DNA of 6,000 nt from Actinomycetota bacterium (GTDB lineage Bacteria; Actinomycetota; Thermoleophilia; Gaiellales; Gaiellaceae): positions 1 to 6,000 of the forward strand of contig JACCVK010000154.1 of NCBI GenBank assembly GCA_013698195.1. Reading direction: 5' to 3'. How positions within the stretch are numbered: position 1 is the first letter of the stretch; every line of letters begins with the position of its first letter. The position numbers and the translations under genes were made by a program. The notes beneath the pieces are model-generated. The model worked only from the letters and a program-made list of their open reading frames with translations, ran no database searches and was not told the DNA's origin. Below are positions 1-5,275 of the stretch, piece after piece.

Positions 1-69
1 CGCGCTCTCTCGCGGCGAGGCGCCCGTTCCGTCGATGAGACGCGCGTTCGTGAGATACAGCGCAGTCAC
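1..69 (-). CDS. Amidohydrolase-family protein, N-terminal fragment (runs off left edge)
   Basis: The first 23 codons are visible, starting with GTG at 69-67 and leaving the window at base 1. The peptide reads VTALYLTNARLIDGTGASP and then RESA. The pattern 'L-x-N-A-R-L-I-D-G-T-G' is the characteristic N-terminal beta-sandwich strand of metal-dependent amidohydrolases (imidazolonepropionase/dihydroorotase-like superfamily), before the metal-binding HxH, which would lie outside the window. The GTG overlaps the TGA of the preceding amidotransferase-like gene by 4 nt (GTGA), a classic translational-coupling junction. This supports both the start and membership of the same leftward operon. The superfamily call rests on a short motif. 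The substrate (cyclic amide, peptide, other) is unknown. Confidence 0.72.
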   Translation of the reverse strand, partial: MTALYLTNARLIDGTGASPRESA

Positions 70-677
70 CGAAAGCCGCTGAGCTCGAAGAAGTTGGCGA
101 GAACCCGCTCGCCGGCGGGATGTTCCGCGCTCGACTCCTCAGGGTGAAACTGCGTGCCCCACCAGCGCCTCGCGGGATCCCCGATCGCCTGTATGGCGCA
201 CGCGGGACTCGACGCGAGTACGCGAAATCCGGCGGGCAGGTCGACGATCTCGTCGTCGTGATCCTGAAAGACGCCGACCTCTGCCGGAAGGCCACGCAAG
301 AGGTCGCTTCGGTCATGAGCTCGGACTTGCAGGAAGCCATGCTCGGGACTCGAGCTCGGCGCGATCGTGCCGCCCGCGAAGCGAACCTGGAGCTGCATGC
401 CGGCGCATATTCCGAGCACCGGCCGTCCGGCCGCGAGAACAGCTTCACCCAGCCGGTCGAGCTCGGCGGGGTCACGCACCGACCAGGGAGCCGAGGAGCC
501 GCTCAGGACAATGCTGCTCGCGGCCGCCAGTCGCTCCGCATCCACGTCTTCGTAGTGCTTCTCTCCCACGACCTGACCGGAGGCCGCGGCCACCCGCTCA
601 TGCAGGCGTGCGTAGTTCTTCGCCCGAGACTCCGTCAGCTCGGAGCGACGCTCGGTGAAGACCAGCTCGACTGCCAC
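66..677 (-). CDS. Class I glutamine amidotransferase-like protein
   Basis: A 203-residue cytosolic protein of the class I (triad) glutamine amidotransferase fold. The nucleophile elbow GICAGMQ places the catalytic cysteine at C91, and QFHPEES supplies the other two triad residues, H178 and E180. An oxyanion-type loop is seen at LSGSSAPW (residues 58-65), where GMP synthase has LSGGP. The length equals a single GATase domain, so it is a stand-alone subunit or hydrolase, not a fused synthetase. Relatives include the GuaA amidotransferase domain and gamma-glutamyl hydrolases such as PuuD. No synthetase partner is visible, so either free glutaminase transfer or hydrolysis of a gamma-glutamyl amide is possible. 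The GTG start at 677-675 follows the TGA of the IclR gene directly and in the same frame, without a clear Shine-Dalgarno, so translation probably depends on coupling. It overlaps the downstream amidohydrolase gene by 4 nt. The family is secure, the substrate is not. Confidence 0.9.
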   Translation of the reverse strand: MAVELVFTERRSELTESRAKNYARLHERVAAASGQVVGEKHYEDVDAERLAAASSIVLSGSSAPWSVRDPAELDRLGEAVLAAGRPVLGICAGMQLQVRFAGGTIAPSSSPEHGFLQVRAHDRSDLLRGLPAEVGVFQDHDDEIVDLPAGFRVLASSPACAIQAIGDPARRWWGTQFHPEESSAEHPAGERVLANFFELSGFR

Positions 678-1475
678 TCAAGCGAGCATAGAGGCGCTCT
701 GGCTTGCATCCTGTGCTCTGCGCTTCGACTCCCAGCCGAGAGCCCGTGAGAGGTCGTCGGCCACCGTCCGCACCTGCGCTCCGGCTTCGTCCAGGCGGAG
801 CGCGAACCGGAAGCTCGGAGCCGAGACGTTGACGGCCGCGACGATCCTTCCTTGGAAGTCGCGCACAGGAGCCGCGACCGCGACGAGCCCCGGCTCGAAC
901 TCCTCGTTCGCGAGCGCGTAGCCACGTGCGCGAGCCGCGAGCAGGCGTTCGCAGAGCTCGTCCGCAGACTGCGGCGCCTGCGGATGCTTGCGGCGGAAAG
1001 CAGCGTCGGGCATGAACGACGCGAGATCGCGCCGGTCGTGGTCGCTGAGCAGCGCGTACCCGGCCGACGTGCAGCCGGCGGGAACTATCCGGCCCACCCA
1101 GCCGACGGCCTGCACGGCATGCGGCGGCGACTCCGAGGCCACCGTTAGGACGCCGGAGCCTTGGAGGACGGAAAGATGAGCGCCTTCGCCGAACGAGCGG
1201 ACTAGCTCGCGGAGACGGGCGGGCGCGGCAGCCACGAGCCTCTGGTTTCCCGCGGCGGCGGCGAGCGCGAACAGGCGCCAACCCAACCGGTACGCGAGTG
1301 TGGCGGGATCGCGCTCAACGAGGCCCTGCTCGGCCAGGACCTTCAGCGAGCGCGAGACCTGACTCTTCTCGCGCGCGACGAGCTCCGCGATCCGCGTCAC
1401 GCCGAGCTCACCGCCTTCGAGCGCGAGCAAGATCGCGAGGCCGCGTTTCAGGCTGGTTGCGGTCTCGGCTGCCAC
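678..1475 (-). CDS. IclR-family transcriptional regulator
   Basis: A 265-residue DNA-binding regulator with the full IclR layout. An N-terminal winged helix-turn-helix spans about residues 8-70 (TRIAELVAREKSQVSRSLKV, then LAEQGLVERD). A C-terminal effector-binding domain spans about residues 78-248, with the family patterns GRIVPAGCTSAGYALLS (129-144) and NEEFEPGLVAVAAPVRDFQG (190-209), followed by AAVNVSAPSFRF. IclR proteins act as dimers or tetramers that repress or activate catabolic operons in response to a small metabolite. The length is normal for the family. The GTG start at 1475 lies 6 nt after the stop of the upstream methyltransferase fusion, and the stop abuts the next gene, so the regulator is embedded in the operon it probably controls. 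A nearby candidate operator is the inverted repeat at 3231-3256. The effector cannot be read from the sequence. By context a methylated amine, betaine or a derivative is a guess. Confidence 0.95.
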   Translation of the reverse strand: MAAETATSLKRGLAILLALEGGELGVTRIAELVAREKSQVSRSLKVLAEQGLVERDPATLAYRLGWRLFALAAAAGNQRLVAAAPARLRELVRSFGEGAHLSVLQGSGVLTVASESPPHAVQAVGWVGRIVPAGCTSAGYALLSDHDRRDLASFMPDAAFRRKHPQAPQSADELCERLLAARARGYALANEEFEPGLVAVAAPVRDFQGRIVAAVNVSAPSFRFALRLDEAGAQVRTVADDLSRALGWESKRRAQDASQSASMLA

Positions 1476-1481
1476 CCGGTG

Positions 1482-3215
1482 TCAGCGCTTCGTGATCTCG
1501 AGGAGATAGGCGACCATGATTCGCTCGTTCGCGAGCGTCAGGTGGTGGGCGTCAGAGAGCTGCTCCACGCGCTCGATCTGGGCGAGGTTCTCCTCGACGA
1601 GCGGCGAGAAGGGGAAAAAGCTGAAGTCGACGACGCGCGAGCGCAGGCCGAGCTCGTCGAGGAGCTCTTCCGTCTGGAGCTGGCTCACGATCGAGAGCTG
1701 CATGACGAGCGCTGCTCCGGCGTCCTCGAGCAGGCTCGGTAGTAGCCGCAGGAGGTGATCGACGAGGTTCCTGCCCCAATAGTCGAGGGGCCGGTGACCG
1801 CCGGCCTGCTCGAACGGGTTGACCGGCATCTGGTACAGGCTCGCGACGACGAGGTCGTAGCGTTGTTTGGGCTCGAACATGTACAGGTCGACCTCATGGC
1901 CTTCGACGCGGTCGGCAACGCCGTTGCGAAACGCATTTGCGAGCGTGTTCGCGACTGCCTGCCGCTGGATGTCGATCGCGTGCACGTGCTCGGCGCCGTT
2001 TCGGGCGAGCTGGACGGCCAGCAAGCCGCTTCCGCAGCCGACGTCGAGGCAGCGCATTCCCCGGCCTTCTTCGCCGAGGAAGAGATGCTTCCAGACGAGC
2101 AGGCTTCCGAGGGTCGGCACGAAGACGTCGGGGTCGAACGCGAGGTCCGGCAGGTCGAGCGGATAGAGCCGGCGACCGTGCTCGTCCGTCCAGGGTCGCG
2201 CGGTGAACCTGCTCGAATCGTCCTCTCGTGCGGGCAGCGGCACGCTCGACGGTCGCCCGGCCACCGTCCGGGCGAGCCGAGCTCGGACGGCAGCGATATG
2301 CGCGGGCGACGTGCCGCAGCAGCCGCCCACGATCTGCGCTCCATCGTCCCGCCAACCCGCGGCAAGCTCCGCGTACTCGGCGGGACCGATGCGCTCGTCG
2401 AAGCGCCAGCCCCAGTCCGAGAAATAGCCGAGGTTCGGATAGACGCCGAGCGGCAGGTCGGTGAAGTCACGCAGCCACGGGAGCATGCCGTGCACATGCT
2501 CGGGCGGCAGGCAGTTGATGAGTAGCGCGGCGACACCCAGCTCCTCGAAGCGCTTGGCCGCACGGCCGAACAGGTCGCCCTCAGGGCCTCCCCAATGCTG
2601 ACCGTAGACGCCGCAGACGCCATGACGACAGCGACGGAACGAGAGCCACACCGGTAGGCCGGTCTCGAGCGCCGCCTCGATGGCGCGGAAGGTGAAGTCG
2701 TCGCGGATCAGCGACATCGTCTCGAGCAAGAGAAGGTCGGGCGGCTCCTCCTCGAAGGTGCGGGCGAGCAGGCGCAGGCCCGCCAGGCGATCTTCGCTCG
2801 CGACGTCGCCGTTGACGCTGAAGGCGACCGCGCCGGCTCCGGCGCCTTCCCCTTCCTGGACGGCTCGACGGGCGAGCGAGATCCCGAGGCGTGCGACATC
2901 GAGCCAGTGCGTGAGGCCGCCGCCGCCGACCAGCCCGCCTGCCTCGAGCTCCGCCGCGGCGAGGATCGCCCACGTGTTCGTCGAGATGACGTCGCAGCCC
3001 GCCTCGACGTAGCGTCGGTGCACGTCGAGGACGGCGTACGGGGCGCGATACAGAGCGCCGGTTCCCCAGAGACCGCGGTCCGAGTCGCGTAGCTCTCCCG
3101 CCTGCTCTCGCTCGAGCTCCGTGGCGTTGCCGCCGTCCAGGATCACGACCTCACCCGCGCGGAGGAGCGAGTCGACCCGATCGTAGGGCGAGACGGCGGT
3201 TGTCAGCGATCCCAT
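1482..3215 (-). CDS. Homocysteine S-methyltransferase / SAM-dependent methyltransferase fusion protein
   Basis: A 577-residue two-domain protein. Residues about 15-315 form a homocysteine S-methyltransferase (TIM barrel): VILDGGNATELER near the start, GCDVISTNTW (73-82), and the zinc ligands C235 (LLINCLPP) and C299-C300 (VGGCCGTSPAHI). Such enzymes move a methyl group from a donor such as S-methylmethionine or betaine to homocysteine, giving methionine. After a hydrophilic linker (about 316-345), residues 355-577 form a class I SAM methyltransferase with motif I CLDVGCGSG (389-397), acidic D415 after strand 2, and a motif IV region DLVVASLYQMPVNP. The C-terminal domain resembles PrmC/HemK-type enzymes in layout, but the usual N-P-P-Y is replaced by A-S-L-Y. 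Typical stand-alone homocysteine methyltransferases are about 300-350 residues. It is the first gene of the leftward operon. ATG at 3215 is the only sensible start, and no Shine-Dalgarno is seen. Both domains are clear, the combined function is unknown. Confidence 0.92.
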   Translation of the reverse strand: MGSLTTAVSPYDRVDSLLRAGEVVILDGGNATELEREQAGELRDSDRGLWGTGALYRAPYAVLDVHRRYVEAGCDVISTNTWAILAAAELEAGGLVGGGGLTHWLDVARLGISLARRAVQEGEGAGAGAVAFSVNGDVASEDRLAGLRLLARTFEEEPPDLLLLETMSLIRDDFTFRAIEAALETGLPVWLSFRRCRHGVCGVYGQHWGGPEGDLFGRAAKRFEELGVAALLINCLPPEHVHGMLPWLRDFTDLPLGVYPNLGYFSDWGWRFDERIGPAEYAELAAGWRDDGAQIVGGCCGTSPAHIAAVRARLARTVAGRPSSVPLPAREDDSSRFTARPWTDEHGRRLYPLDLPDLAFDPDVFVPTLGSLLVWKHLFLGEEGRGMRCLDVGCGSGLLAVQLARNGAEHVHAIDIQRQAVANTLANAFRNGVADRVEGHEVDLYMFEPKQRYDLVVASLYQMPVNPFEQAGGHRPLDYWGRNLVDHLLRLLPSLLEDAGAALVMQLSIVSQLQTEELLDELGLRSRVVDFSFFPFSPLVEENLAQIERVEQLSDAHHLTLANERIMVAYLLEITKR

Positions 3216-3229
3216 GATGTGAGCATAAT
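3200..3229 (+). promoter_or_regulatory. Candidate sigma-70-type promoter for the BHMT-like gene
   Basis: TTGTCA at 3200-3205 matches the -35 consensus TTGACA at five of six bases. CATAAT at 3224-3229 matches the -10 consensus TATAAT at five of six, with 18 bp between them. Transcription would begin near 3236, giving a leader of about 43 nt before the ATG at 3279. The -35 box lies inside the first codons of the divergent fusion gene. Weaker -10-like sequence (AATTAT on the minus strand, 3230-3225) could serve the leftward gene and would give it an almost leaderless transcript. The promoter is predicted from consensus only. Confidence 0.5.
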
Positions 3230-3230
3230 T

Positions 3231-3256
3231 GCAACTTCAGTTGTCGTAAACGCAAC
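3231..3256. promoter_or_regulatory. Candidate operator: bulged inverted repeat with repeated GCAAC/GTTG half-sites
   Basis: GTTG-T-CGT (3240-3247) and ACG-CAAC (3250-3256) are complementary over seven bases, with one unpaired T (3244) and a two-base AA centre. A further GCAAC at 3231-3235 forms a second, looser inverted pair with GTTG at 3240-3243. The two GCAAC copies are exactly 21 bp apart, about two helical turns. The site lies just at or after the predicted start of the rightward transcript and upstream of the divergent operon, which is the position expected of an operator serving both. The operon's own IclR protein is the obvious candidate ligand, which is inference. Confidence 0.4.
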
Positions 3257-3266
3257 AGACGTAGCG

Positions 3267-3272
3267 AAGGAG
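3267..3272 (+). promoter_or_regulatory. Ribosome binding site deciding the BHMT-like gene start
   Basis: AAGGAG with a 6-nt spacer precedes ATG 3279. This is far stronger than anything before the in-frame GTG at 3219, which would sit only 4 nt from the divergent gene's start codon and upstream of the predicted transcription start. It therefore supports 3279 as the true start. Confidence 0.8.
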
Positions 3273-3278
3273 CGGTAC

Positions 3279-4328
3279 ATGGACGACGTCGGAGGGAAGC
3301 CAGGCCTGCTCGAGCGGTTGGACCAGGGCGCCGTCATCTGCGCCGAGGGTTACCTCTTCGAGTTGGAGCGCAGGGGCTATCTGCAAGCGGGCGCATACGT
3401 CCCGGAGGTCGTGCTCGAGCATCCGGAGCTCGTTGCCCAGCTCCATCGCGAGTTCGTCCACGCCGGGTCCGACGTCGTCGAGGCGTTCACGTACTACGCG
3501 CATCGCGAGAAGCTCCGGATCATCGACAAGGAGCATCTGCTGGAGCAGATGAACCGCCAGGCTCTCGCCATCGCGAAGGAGGTCGCCGACGACACGGGCA
3601 CGCTCCTGGCCGGAGACATCTGCAACACCAACGTGTTCCTGCCCGACGACGATTCGCGCGCGACCGTCCGGCAGATGTTCGAGGAGCAGGTCGGGTGGGC
3701 GGTCGACGCGGGCGTCGACTTCATCGTCGGCGAGACCTTTACCTGGGGTGAGGAGGCGTTGCTCGCTCTCGCGGTGATCAAGGCGACGGGTCTGCCCTCG
3801 GTGATCACCCTGGCCGTTCACCAGGAGGGCTCGACGCGTGAGGGCTGGACGCCGGAGGACGCCTGCAAGCGCCTCGAGGATGCGGGCGCCGATGTCGTCG
3901 GCCTGAACTGCACCCGCGGGCCTAAGACCATGCTTCCGCTGATCGAGAAGATCAGGGCAAGCGTGGACGTCCACGTCGCGGCGCTGCCGGTTCCGTACCG
4001 CACCACCGAGGAGACGCCGAGCTTCCAATCACTTCACGACGCGGAGTGCGACGTGATCCCCGACGGGCGCGCATTCCCGACGGCCCTCGATCCATTCGTC
4101 TGCAACCGCTACGAGCTCGAGGACTTTGCCCGGAAGGCGAGCGCCCTCGGGGTCACCTACCTTGGCGTCTGCTGCGGCGCAGGCCCCCATCACATTCGCG
4201 CGGTCGCCGAGGGCCTCGGCCGGACCCCCCCGGCCAGCCGGTACTCCGCGGACATGTCGAAGCACGCGTTCTTCGGCACGGATGAGCGCATTCCGCAGGA
4301 GTACAAGGAGTACGCAGAGAAGCTCTAG
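3279..4328 (+). CDS. Betaine-homocysteine S-methyltransferase-like protein
   Basis: A 349-residue zinc-dependent methyltransferase that closely follows the eukaryotic BHMT pattern. It carries LERLDQGAVICAEGYLFELE near the N-terminus, HPELVAQLHREFVHAGSDVV and then EAFTYYAHREKLR (48-80, holding the aromatic residues of the betaine pocket region), GLNCTRGP (C211) and GVCCGAGPHHIRAVAEGL (C298, C299). The three cysteines sit almost where human BHMT has its zinc ligands (217, 299, 300). The expected reaction is betaine + homocysteine to dimethylglycine + methionine. The length is slightly shorter than BHMT because the C-terminal dimerisation tail is brief. ATG 3279 is chosen because of the AAGGAG at 3267-3272. 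An in-frame GTG at 3219 would add 20 unconserved residues. It is divergent from the homocysteine methyltransferase fusion with 63 bp between starts. The methyl donor could instead be another methylated amine or sulfonium. One deviation is G-V-C-C-G where BHMT has G-G-C-C-G. Confidence 0.88.
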   Translation: MDDVGGKPGLLERLDQGAVICAEGYLFELERRGYLQAGAYVPEVVLEHPELVAQLHREFVHAGSDVVEAFTYYAHREKLRIIDKEHLLEQMNRQALAIAKEVADDTGTLLAGDICNTNVFLPDDDSRATVRQMFEEQVGWAVDAGVDFIVGETFTWGEEALLALAVIKATGLPSVITLAVHQEGSTREGWTPEDACKRLEDAGADVVGLNCTRGPKTMLPLIEKIRASVDVHVAALPVPYRTTEETPSFQSLHDAECDVIPDGRAFPTALDPFVCNRYELEDFARKASALGVTYLGVCCGAGPHHIRAVAEGLGRTPPASRYSADMSKHAFFGTDERIPQEYKEYAEKL

Positions 4329-4364
4329 CTGCGATCCGGCGTTCAATCCTGCTCGACAGCCAAC

Positions 4365-4391
4365 CCCCTTGTAACTGATCGTTACAAGGGG
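4365..4391. repeat. Long palindrome, left copy (11-bp perfect arms, 5-nt centre)
   Basis: Arms CCCCTTGTAAC (4365-4375) and GTTACAAGGGG (4381-4391) are perfectly complementary around the centre TGATC (4376-4380). The core 4367-4389 is the exact reverse complement of 4775-4797. It begins 36 nt after the BHMT-like stop and could act as a hairpin terminator, but only a weak T-rich tail follows (GTATTTCGAC). Alternatively it is a dimeric-regulator operator, since GTAAC-N5-GTTAC is typical of TetR-type half-site geometry. TTGTAA (4369-4374) and TATTTC (4392-4397) at 17-bp spacing would form a weak promoter overlapping it. Confidence 0.9.
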
Positions 4392-4416
4392 TATTTCGAC
4401 GCACACTCGTGACGTG

Positions 4417-4433
4417 CGCGCGACGATCGCGCG
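4417..4433. repeat. Short GC-rich inverted repeat in leader of small gene
   Basis: CGCGCGA (4417-4423) and TCGCGCG (4427-4433) are perfect 7-bp arms around CGA. It lies 25 nt after the left palindrome and before the small gene, in a stretch (4392-4457) where no other gene is seen. It could be a transcript stem or chance in GC-rich DNA. Confidence 0.5.
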
Positions 4434-4520
4434 ACCCGGGACGCACACAATTCCGATCTGACGAAGACGTCGCCGCGCCTCGATTCGAGACTACGCCGGG
4501 CGGCCGGATCGCTCGACGAC

Positions 4521-4763
4521 GTGCAGCTCCCGATGGCCGAGACGTGGCGGAAAGTCAGCCTTCTTGCCGATGAGCTCGGGCTCCCGCGGCCTGGCTACGA
4601 CACGATTCGGATCATCGCGCGTGCGCATCGCCGCCGGCGAGCGGAGGTTCGCGAGCTTCTCGAACCGGTCGTCACCGACCTTCTCCAGGGTCGAGCCAGC
4701 GCCTGGGATGTTGCGCGGATCACCGAAGCGCTGTCCGTGCACCAGAGCGGACTGGAGCGTTGA
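4521..4763 (+). CDS. Small basic protein, helix-turn-helix-like (unrecognised family)
   Basis: An 80-residue reading frame from GTG 4521, with ATG 4533 as an alternative. Residues 11-40 (KVSLLADELGLPRPGYDTIR, then IIARAHRRRR) look like a helix-turn-helix: a hydrophobic helix, a Gly-Leu-Pro turn, then a basic recognition-like helix resembling the 'S-Y-x-T-V-R-R' pattern of transposase/recombinase HTHs. Residues 44-72 form a second amphipathic helical stretch ending GRASAWDVARITEAL. There is no signal peptide or membrane segment, and roughly three quarters of codons end in G or C by hand count. No Shine-Dalgarno precedes GTG 4521. The frame stays open back to 4413 with coding-like sequence and a CTG at 4458, so the true N-terminus may be longer. 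The gene lies between two inverted identical palindromes. It is probably DNA-binding, which is inference. A chance frame cannot be excluded. Confidence 0.6.
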   Translation: MQLPMAETWRKVSLLADELGLPRPGYDTIRIIARAHRRRRAEVRELLEPVVTDLLQGRASAWDVARITEALSVHQSGLER

Positions 4764-4774
4764 GACGGGCCTGA

Positions 4775-4797
4775 CCTTGTAACGATCAGTTACAAGG
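4775..4797. repeat. Long palindrome, right copy (9-bp perfect arms, 5-nt centre)
   Basis: Arms CCTTGTAAC (4775-4783) and GTTACAAGG (4789-4797) surround GATCA (4784-4788). Its centre is the reverse complement of the left copy's TGATC, so all 23 bases match the left copy once inverted. It begins 12 nt after the small gene's stop and ends 13 nt before the end of the convergent gene at 4811. This suits a bidirectional hairpin terminator, yet neither strand has a T-run after it. An operator or element end fits equally well. Confidence 0.9.
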
Positions 4798-4810
4798 CAG
4801 ACCGGCCGGG

Positions 4811-5275
4811 TCAGTGACCGGCTGGACGCTCCCAGCCCTCGAGCACCGGCGCCTTCCAGTTGGAGCCGACGGTCCTCGAGCCTTCGACCCAGGGGCCGAG
4901 CTCGGGCTGGGGAAACTTCGTGTGGATCTCCTTGAGCTGGATCCCGTACGAGCCGCCGGACTGGAGGTGCGTGACGAGCACCTTGCGCGCGATCTCGTCC
5001 TCGCGTCCCTCCGGGATCGGGAAATAGATCTTGAGAAACGAGTTCGAGTAGCGGTCGAAGACAGCCGGGACGCCGTCCTCCTCGAGGAGCTGGATGTCCT
5101 CGAGCCAGTTGATGTCCTCACCCGGCGTGGCCGCGAGGAGGTCAACGTCCTCGACGAGCGACATGTCCTCCTGATACGGAAAGCGTCGCCCTGAGAGGAA
5201 CTCCGCGTCGAGCGACTTGATCTTCTCCGGCTCGGAGTATGCGAGGTCGTGCCCGCTACCTGCGGTCTGGCTCAC
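4811..5275 (-). CDS. Conserved-looking hypothetical protein coupled to the glutamate-synthase-like gene
   Basis: A 154-residue protein I do not recognise. It is acidic in its first half, with two related hydrophobic-acidic stretches, SLVEDVDLL (39-47) and NWLEDIQLLEEDG (56-68), then a beta-rich-looking part (AVFDRYSNSFLKIYFPIPEG, 71-90), a helix with EDEIARKVLVTHL (92-104), and a Trp/Pro-rich tail (GPWVEGSR, SNWKAP, EGWERP). It has no cysteine, signal peptide or membrane segment, so it is probably a soluble cytosolic protein, possibly an accessory subunit, not a redox carrier. GTG 5275 overlaps the TGA of the upstream glutamate-synthase-like gene by 4 nt (GTGA). This strong coupling suggests near-stoichiometric production and a role with that protein. 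It is convergent with the small HTH-like gene, with the right palindrome between them. Confidence 0.85.
   Translation of the reverse strand: MSQTAGSGHDLAYSEPEKIKSLDAEFLSGRRFPYQEDMSLVEDVDLLAATPGEDINWLEDIQLLEEDGVPAVFDRYSNSFLKIYFPIPEGREDEIARKVLVTHLQSGGSYGIQLKEIHTKFPQPELGPWVEGSRTVGSNWKAPVLEGWERPAGH

Larger units (their letters stand above)
4367..4797. other. 431-bp segment bracketed by inverted identical palindromes
   Basis: Two copies of the same 23-bp palindrome in inverted orientation enclose a single small reading frame (4521-4763) and about 130 bp of leader. No target-site duplication is seen: the outer flanks are CCAACCC on the left and CAGACCG on the right. No transposase is visible. The segment could be a small non-autonomous mobile unit, an autoregulated gene with operators at both ends, or a gene insulated by repeated terminators. 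Boundaries are those of the shared 23-bp cores. Confidence 0.4.

Noticed and set aside
120..749. Rightward reading frame of 209 codons
   Set aside because: It is antisense to the amidotransferase gene, which has a complete catalytic triad. The translated peptide is compositionally odd and resembles no protein, typical of a GC-rich shadow frame.
1755..2525. Rightward reading frame of 256 codons
   Set aside because: It is antisense to both domains of the methyltransferase fusion, where motifs on the minus strand are unmistakable. It is a shadow of high GC3.
3203..3226. Seven-codon leader peptide frame on the minus strand (ATG at 3226) overlapping the fusion gene start
   Set aside because: It has no ribosome binding site and a sequence without regulatory codons. 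An out-of-frame ATG of this kind is expected by chance.
3219..3278. GTG 3219 as start of the BHMT-like gene
   Set aside because: It lies upstream of the predicted transcription start, 4 nt from the divergent start codon and without a ribosome binding site. The 20 extra residues have no counterpart in BHMT.
3216..3278. SAM, SAH or other riboswitch before the methyltransferase genes
   Set aside because: The space is only 63 bp and is shared by two promoters. The leader would be about 43 nt, too short for a known SAM-sensing aptamer plus expression platform.
3237..4028. Leftward reading frame of 263 codons
   Set aside because: It is antisense to the BHMT-like gene, which has a strong ribosome binding site and conserved zinc ligands. 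It is explained by codon bias.
4365..4391. Simple intrinsic terminator as full explanation of the left palindrome
   Set aside because: The stem has an AT-rich inner half and no proper T-run follows. The exact inverted copy at 4775-4797, including the centre, asks for more than termination. It remains a possible secondary role.
4491..4742. Leftward reading frame of 83 codons opposite the small HTH-like gene
   Set aside because: It has no motif or ribosome binding site, and its peptide is less protein-like than the plus-strand frame. It is kept as a caution because the plus-strand gene is itself only moderately supported.
4801..4822. GC-rich inverted repeat across the stop codon of the 154-residue protein gene
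   Set aside because: GGTCA-G-TGACC leaves no realistic loop and a GCCGG/CCGGC alternative is short. It is probably chance in GC-rich sequence.
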